A stretch of 17,985 nt of DNA from Thermoflexales bacterium. Its GTDB lineage: Bacteria; Chloroflexota; Anaerolineae; Fen-1058. A program made the position numbers and the translations under genes. The DNA lies in contig JAFGFO010000161.1 of assembly GCA_016931085.1 (NCBI GenBank), positions 1 to 17,985 on the forward strand, written 5' to 3'. Positions 14,483 through 17,985 of the stretch are shown here, one piece after another. Every line of letters starts with the position of its first letter. Within the stretch, counting starts at the first letter, position 1. A model generated the notes under the pieces. It was not told the origin of the DNA and did no database searches. It saw only the letters and a program-made list of their open reading frames with translations.

Positions 14483-15128
14483 ACGCGTCTGGCTCGGCCA
14501 GTTGTTCCTCCATGGCCGTGAAGCTTTCGTGGAGATAGGGCAAGGCCAGCGCCATCGTGGCCCAGCCAAACAGCGCGCCGGTGATCGTGCGCAAGATCCA
14601 GCTGCTTTCACGGGGGACACCGCCCGGCATCAGGCTGGGCACGATGTAACTAATCAGTTGGCTGACGCCGTCCAGGCCGATGGGGACCAGGCCCAGCGCG
14701 ATGTACACCCAAACAGGGATAGGCTTGACCCGCCGGCGCAGCACGGAGAAGACCAGGCCGGACAACAACATGGTGGAGTAAATGGCCATATCGCGTTGGC
14801 ACAGGGACACCTTGAAACCCATCTGGGCATTGCCGGTGAACTCGCGGTAGGCGCCGCCCACCGGGTAGCCCCACAGCGCATCCACGCCGGCCGCGTCAAC
14901 CAGCTCTTGCAGCGAATACACGGCCTGGGGGCCGAAGAGAAAGTATGAGCGATGGGGAAGCTCGTGACACAGAAACAAGTAAAGCTTGTAGATGATCGCG
15001 GCCGGCCATTCCAGGCCATTCGCCATCAGGACGGGTGCCAGGAGCGGCAATCCGACGTAGACAGCCAACCACACGTTAATGGCCGCCAGCCAATGGCGGG
15101 CAAAAAAATTCGCCAACTTGTTAGCCAC
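14481..15128 (-). CDS. DUF2085-family membrane protein
   Basis: This 215-residue polytopic protein has about five hydrophobic segments. Signature residues of DUF2085 are present: CHELPHRS (54-61, Cys54-His55), C110 in SLCQRDMAIY (Arg112-Asp113), and D153 in GLDGVSQL. The conserved Cys and charged residues suggest a metal or redox site, but the function is unknown. The GTG start at 15128 overlaps the end of the CcdA gene by 8 nt (GTGGCTAA), a strong sign of translational coupling. A redox link with the CcdA-type neighbour is an inference. The last two codons and the stop are overlapped by a palindromic repeat (14457-14482), so the native end may have been modified. Confidence 0.85.
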   Translation of the reverse strand: MANKLANFFARHWLAAINVWLAVYVGLPLLAPVLMANGLEWPAAIIYKLYLFLCHELPHRSYFLFGPQAVYSLQELVDAAGVDALWGYPVGGAYREFTGNAQMGFKVSLCQRDMAIYSTMLLSGLVFSVLRRRVKPIPVWVYIALGLVPIGLDGVSQLISYIVPSLMPGGVPRESSWILRTITGALFGWATMALALPYLHESFTAMEEQLAEPDA

Positions 15129-15945
15129 TACTCGCTTGCTCCACGCGTGCCCGCCCCACCGCGCGCCCGCCCAGGTAGCCGATGTAAGCCGGCACCAGTG
15201 GCAGCACGCAAGGCGACAAGAACGACAACAGGCCGGCCAGCACAGCCACCCAAAAGGTGGGTGAGGCGCCGATCGGGTTCAAATTCACCTCGACTTGAAA
15301 CAAGGATTGTTGAAAGGCGCTTTGGGCCGCCCAGGTCTTGAGGGCGCTCAGCGTGGGCACCCAGCCCGGTAGACTGAGGTGAAAAGCGTCGATCAGCATC
15401 AGCGTCCCCAAGCAAACCAGCAACAGGCCCGTCACCCACTTGATTAGCGGCAGGTAACGTTGCAGCCTGCGCAGCACGAGCAGGGCGCGATCAAGCGCCA
15501 GGCCGGTCAACAAAAACGGGATCCCCAAGCCCAGGCAGTAACCCACCAGCAAAAAGCCACCCTGCAAGACAGTGCTTTCCTGAAAGCCCAGGGTCAGAAT
15601 CGCACCCAAGGTTGGGCCGAGGCAGGGCGTCCAACCGGCTGAAAAGAACACCCCCATCATGTACGAGGAAAGCAAGCCCCAATCGCGCCGGGCGGCAAAC
15701 TGCCGGCGCGTGTCGTAATTCATGAAAGAGATCTTGAGCGCGCCGACCGTGAACAGGCCAAACAAAATCACCACCAGGCCACCCACCTTAGCCAGGACGT
15801 CGACCCAGTCACCCATCAAGCGCCCCAGCCCGGTGGCTGCCATGCCGAGGATCACAAAGACCGTGCTAAAGCCCAGCACAAAGGCCAGGGCGTGCACAAA
15901 GGTCTCGACGCGCGGCGCGGGGGCGGCGGACTTGTCCACACTCAT
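15121..15945 (-). CDS. ccdA: CcdA-type thiol-disulfide transporter, circularly permuted
   Basis: This 274-residue membrane protein belongs to the CcdA/DsbD-transmembrane family, which moves reducing power from cytosolic thioredoxin to extracytoplasmic proteins using two Cys in paired helices. Both are present: C108 in AGWTPCLGPTLGA and C246 in LLSFLSPCVLPLVPAYIGYL. The order is unusual. Family members normally begin with the SPCVLP helix, followed by HALxFVLGF and then WTPCxGP. Here the protein begins at the loop before HALAFVLGF (18-26) and the SPCVLP helix comes last, after a roughly 45-residue extracytoplasmic linker. Membrane topology remains consistent: five helices, linker outside, sixth helix back in. 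ATG at 15945 overlaps the kinase stop (ATGA). The DUF2085 start overlaps its end. Confidence 0.88.
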   Translation of the reverse strand: MSVDKSAAPAPRVETFVHALAFVLGFSTVFVILGMAATGLGRLMGDWVDVLAKVGGLVVILFGLFTVGALKISFMNYDTRRQFAARRDWGLLSSYMMGVFFSAGWTPCLGPTLGAILTLGFQESTVLQGGFLLVGYCLGLGIPFLLTGLALDRALLVLRRLQRYLPLIKWVTGLLLVCLGTLMLIDAFHLSLPGWVPTLSALKTWAAQSAFQQSLFQVEVNLNPIGASPTFWVAVLAGLLSFLSPCVLPLVPAYIGYLGGRAVGRARVEQASSG

Positions 15946-17456
15946 CCCCCACCACCTTTGAGCTGATAGCTCTCCGGCGGGGGCTGGACCACGGGCAAGA
16001 CGACGTGAAAATCGCTCCCGGGACAGCTCTCCTCGTCATAGCCGGGGCTTTCGACCCAGATCCGCCCGCCGTGGGCCTCAACGATGCCGCGGGCGATGGG
16101 CAGCCCTAGTCCCGGCCCTCCACCCTTGAACTTGATTTTTCCGGAAGAGTGCAGATCTAACTTGCCTGTCCGGTAAAACTTGGCAAATATCAGCTCGCGA
16201 GTCTCGGGTGCAATGCCAATGCCGGTGTCGCTGACGACAATCTCGACGTAGCGCTCGGACGGGTCGTTGACGTGCCCATTCAATAGCTCGGCCGCGATGC
16301 TTATACTGCCACCATCCGGGGTGTACTTGATCGCATTGATCAAGAGATTGTAGAACACCTTGAACAGCGCGTCTCGGTCGGCTTCGATGAGGGGCAAGGC
16401 GCTCATATCGGGCAAACTCAGGCTCAGCTTTCGCTTGGTCAACGCCTCGGCCAAATCTTCCCGCAGAGAGTCGAACAAGGCTGGGAGGGACAACGGCCTG
16501 AAAGACAGGCTTAGCATACGGCTATCAATCCTGGCCATGTCGAGCATGCTGCTGACAATGTTGTGTATCCGAGAAGCACCGGCTTCGATTCCCATGACCT
16601 CCTGATAACGCGCGTCGTTCTGCCTGATGGCCGGATCAGCCAGGAGCATCTGGCTGTAGCTCTGGATGAGGGTCAAAGGGGTGCGTAACTCGTGTGACAT
16701 CACCTGGATCGAGTCTGATTTGTTGCGATCCAAAAGCTCGAGATTACGATAGGCCCCTTCCAGCTCTTGGGTGCGTTTACTGACCTCGCTTTCCAATTCC
16801 TCGTTAAAGTGCACGACCTGGGCGTACAACTGGGCATTGCGGATGGCGATGGCGATCTGGTCAGCCAGCAATTGCAGCACCGTGACACTCTCGGCGTCAA
16901 AAGCGTCGACTTGCCGGCTTTGGATATCCAGCACGCCTATCGACTTGGATGCCACCCGCAGGGGCAAGCTCAACTCGGAGCGCGTATCCGGCAATTCCGG
17001 CACGCTCATGTAGAGGGCATCAGCGCTTGTATCGTTAACCTGGTAGAGTTGGCCTGTACGGCCCACGCGGGCGATCACGCTTGTCGTGGCATCCAGGGGG
17101 ATATATGCGGTGCTAAAAGCGAGGGATTGGCCAGATACACTGCTGGCTTGCAGGGTGATCCGATTCTGCCGGTCACCGATCAGCCAAACGCTCACACAAT
17201 AATAATCAAAACGGGTTTGAATCTCCCTGACCATGGATGGCAAGGCTTGCTCTATGTTGAGAGTGGACGTGACTTGCCGTGCCACCTGGCTGCTGGTTTC
17301 CAGTTGTACGGCCCGCTTTTGCAGGCGCTCCATCAGGGCGTACAGCTCTTCGGTGATGTTGTCTGCATGCTCTGTCGTGATGTCCAGCATCAACTGCAAC
17401 TGGGCTATCTCGCGTTGCAATACAATCACATCTGGGTGCACAACCGCCTCAGCCAT
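15942..17456 (-). CDS. GAF-domain sensor histidine kinase (soluble)
   Basis: This 504-residue kinase has no membrane helix. Residues 1-62 form a coiled coil, about 66-207 a GAF domain, 210-245 a second coiled-coil linker, then HisKA with H255 in VMSHELRTPL and a HATPase domain. The ATPase boxes are intact: N-box NLLINAIKYTP (370-380), D410 in VVSDTGIGIA, F-box FAKFYR and glycine loop GGGPGLGL (445-452). It senses an unknown cytosolic signal or small ligand via GAF and phosphorylates a response regulator; candidates in this window are the REC-Roadblock protein in the same run and the orphan OmpR-type regulator. There is no clear ribosome site before ATG 17456. A 14-bp-stem hairpin lies between it and the STAS gene. 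It overlaps ccdA by 4 nt. Confidence 0.92.
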   Translation of the reverse strand: MAEAVVHPDVIVLQREIAQLQLMLDITTEHADNITEELYALMERLQKRAVQLETSSQVARQVTSTLNIEQALPSMVREIQTRFDYYCVSVWLIGDRQNRITLQASSVSGQSLAFSTAYIPLDATTSVIARVGRTGQLYQVNDTSADALYMSVPELPDTRSELSLPLRVASKSIGVLDIQSRQVDAFDAESVTVLQLLADQIAIAIRNAQLYAQVVHFNEELESEVSKRTQELEGAYRNLELLDRNKSDSIQVMSHELRTPLTLIQSYSQMLLADPAIRQNDARYQEVMGIEAGASRIHNIVSSMLDMARIDSRMLSLSFRPLSLPALFDSLREDLAEALTKRKLSLSLPDMSALPLIEADRDALFKVFYNLLINAIKYTPDGGSISIAAELLNGHVNDPSERYVEIVVSDTGIGIAPETRELIFAKFYRTGKLDLHSSGKIKFKGGGPGLGLPIARGIVEAHGGRIWVESPGYDEESCPGSDFHVVLPVVQPPPESYQLKGGGG

Positions 17457-17466
17457 AAAGCTTTAG

Positions 17467-17500
17467 AGAAACCGAGTTTTCAGGAAAAAACTCGGTTTCT
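17467..17500. repeat. Perfect 14-bp-stem palindrome between STAS and kinase genes
   Basis: AGAAACCGAGTTTT (17467-17480) and AAAACTCGGTTTCT (17487-17500) are perfect inverted repeats with a 6-nt loop. GAAACCGAGTTT-type palindromes are familiar as dispersed repeats in Chloroflexota and cyanobacteria. In the leftward mRNA it follows the STAS stop by 10 nt and could attenuate kinase expression or protect the STAS message. It lacks a following T tract of terminator length. Confidence 0.65.
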
Positions 17501-17510
17501 TGCGCGCAAG

Positions 17511-17855
17511 CTACTTGAACTCCAGGCGAAGGCTGGGCATCAGGCGCTGCAAATTATTCAGCGATTTACCTTGCCAGGGGACTTGCGACGACCCGTACAC
17601 CACCACATGGCTCTGCCCCTGATCACGCATGTTGATAATAAAGCGCATGAGGACGTTAATGCCCGAACTGTTCAAAAATCGCAACTCACACAAATCCAAT
17701 ACGACATCGTCCGATGTCTGGCTGACCAGGTCGTTCAGCAATTGCGTGATCGGCGCATACTCGTCCATGCCGCGCAGGCGCAGCGTGCCCTGAAAACTGA
17801 CCACGACAGACGCCGGGTCATAGCTAACCCGGTAACCCTCACCCGTAATATCCAT
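17511..17855 (-). CDS. slr1659-like STAS-domain regulator
   Basis: This 114-residue single STAS-domain protein resembles anti-sigma-factor antagonists. It has the phospho-site context FLNSSGINVLMRF (S63/S64) and the C-terminal VPWQGKSLNNLQRLMPSLRLEF segment, which I recognise from the cyanobacterial slr1659-type regulators. STAS proteins of this kind are switched by Ser phosphorylation and bind a kinase or other partner. AGGAGT (17866-17861) lies 5 nt upstream of ATG 17855, a strong ribosome site. It appears to be the first gene of the leftward run, followed 54 nt later by the GAF kinase. A partner-switch input to that kinase is a reasonable inference. No HPK/RsbW-like Ser kinase is in the window. 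Confidence 0.85.
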   Translation of the reverse strand: MDITGEGYRVSYDPASVVVSFQGTLRLRGMDEYAPITQLLNDLVSQTSDDVVLDLCELRFLNSSGINVLMRFIINMRDQGQSHVVVYGSSQVPWQGKSLNNLQRLMPSLRLEFK

Positions 17856-17924
17856 ATTCCACTCCTGTATGTTAATCGGTTTGTAGAAAAAGCAACGACC
17901 TAGCAGGCTGTCGGAGAGAGCGTC

Positions 17925-17980
17925 GTAGGGCAGGTTTCCATACCTGCCGCAAGCCTGGCGGCTATGGAAAGCCGCCCTAC
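17925..17980. repeat. Two-hairpin palindromic element with compensatory changes (BIME-like)
   Basis: Two 24-nt arms (17925-17948 and 17957-17980) are inverted copies separated by 8 nt. Each arm is itself a hairpin: GGCAGGT/ACCTGCC with loop TTCCAT, and GGCGGCT/AGCCGCC with loop ATGGAA. Outer ends GTAGGGC/GCCCTAC also pair. The arms differ at stem positions on both sides, so base pairing is kept in each. It lies upstream of the STAS gene at the window edge. It resembles REP/BIME elements mobilised by RAYT (TnpA_REP) proteins, but no such gene is visible here. Confidence 0.65.
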
Positions 17981-17985
17981 AAAAT

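Noticed and set aside
17467..17500. Rho-independent terminator after the STAS gene
   Set aside because: The stem is AT-rich at its top and is not followed by a T tract on either strand; the next gene is 11 nt away.
17900..17920. Possible insertion-sequence end (TAGCAGGCTGTCGGAGAG)
   Set aside because: It resembles some IS terminal repeats that contain AGCAGGCTGT, but no transposase, second end or target duplication is within the window.

Overview
The window looks like chromosomal DNA of an uncultured or poorly studied bacterium of the Chloroflexota (probably Anaerolineae-like). This is an inference from high GC, close-packed operons with many GTG/TTG starts, a C4 zinc-ribbon (DUF164) protein, a cyanobacterial-type slr1659-like STAS protein, GT-C membrane proteins, a ylmD-ylmE-ylmG cluster, and many palindromic and heptameric repeats. 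I see no rRNA, tRNA, CRISPR array or complete insertion sequence.

Layout: (1) Positions 1-505 are non-coding and repeat-rich: a branched palindromic element (2-74), then a 238-bp foldback element with 15-bp terminal inverted repeats flanked by a 5-bp direct repeat (MITE-like), then a candidate promoter. (2) A rightward operon (506-7594) encodes a DUF164 zinc-ribbon protein, an OmpR-type response regulator, a membrane-anchored NACHT-like NTPase with HEAT repeats, a GT39-like membrane glycosyltransferase and a CARDB/PIG-V-like membrane glycosyltransferase. (3) It meets, only 6 bp away, the end of a long leftward run (17855 to 7601). In transcription order this encodes an slr1659-like STAS protein, a GAF histidine kinase, a CcdA-type thiol transporter, a DUF2085 membrane protein, a small membrane protein, a REC-Roadblock protein, YlmD/YfiH, YlmE/YggS, YlmG/YggT, and two tandem paralogous polytopic membrane proteins of unknown function. 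(4) The right edge (17856-17985) holds another branched palindromic repeat.

Functional picture: the leftward run begins with signalling (STAS, kinase, REC-Roadblock), includes a membrane redox step (CcdA) and continues into the conserved ylm cluster. The rightward operon couples an orphan response regulator to a STAND-like NTPase, followed by cell-envelope glycosyltransferases. Tight spacing (3-39 nt gaps, ATGA and GTGGCTAA overlaps) argues for co-transcription and translational coupling.

Most unusual observations: CcdA appears circularly permuted, with its first PC-containing helix module at the C-terminus. YggS/YlmE carries an in-frame insertion built from two different 7-bp tandem repeat arrays. 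Two further 7-bp arrays fill the junction between the two glycosyltransferase genes, giving one its stop codon and the other its apparent N-terminus. The REC-Roadblock protein has a tail with four copies of a short FEEAM-x-x-GLL motif. The NACHT-like NTPase has Arg in place of the Walker A Lys. All functions are read from sequence motifs by eye; no database search was possible.
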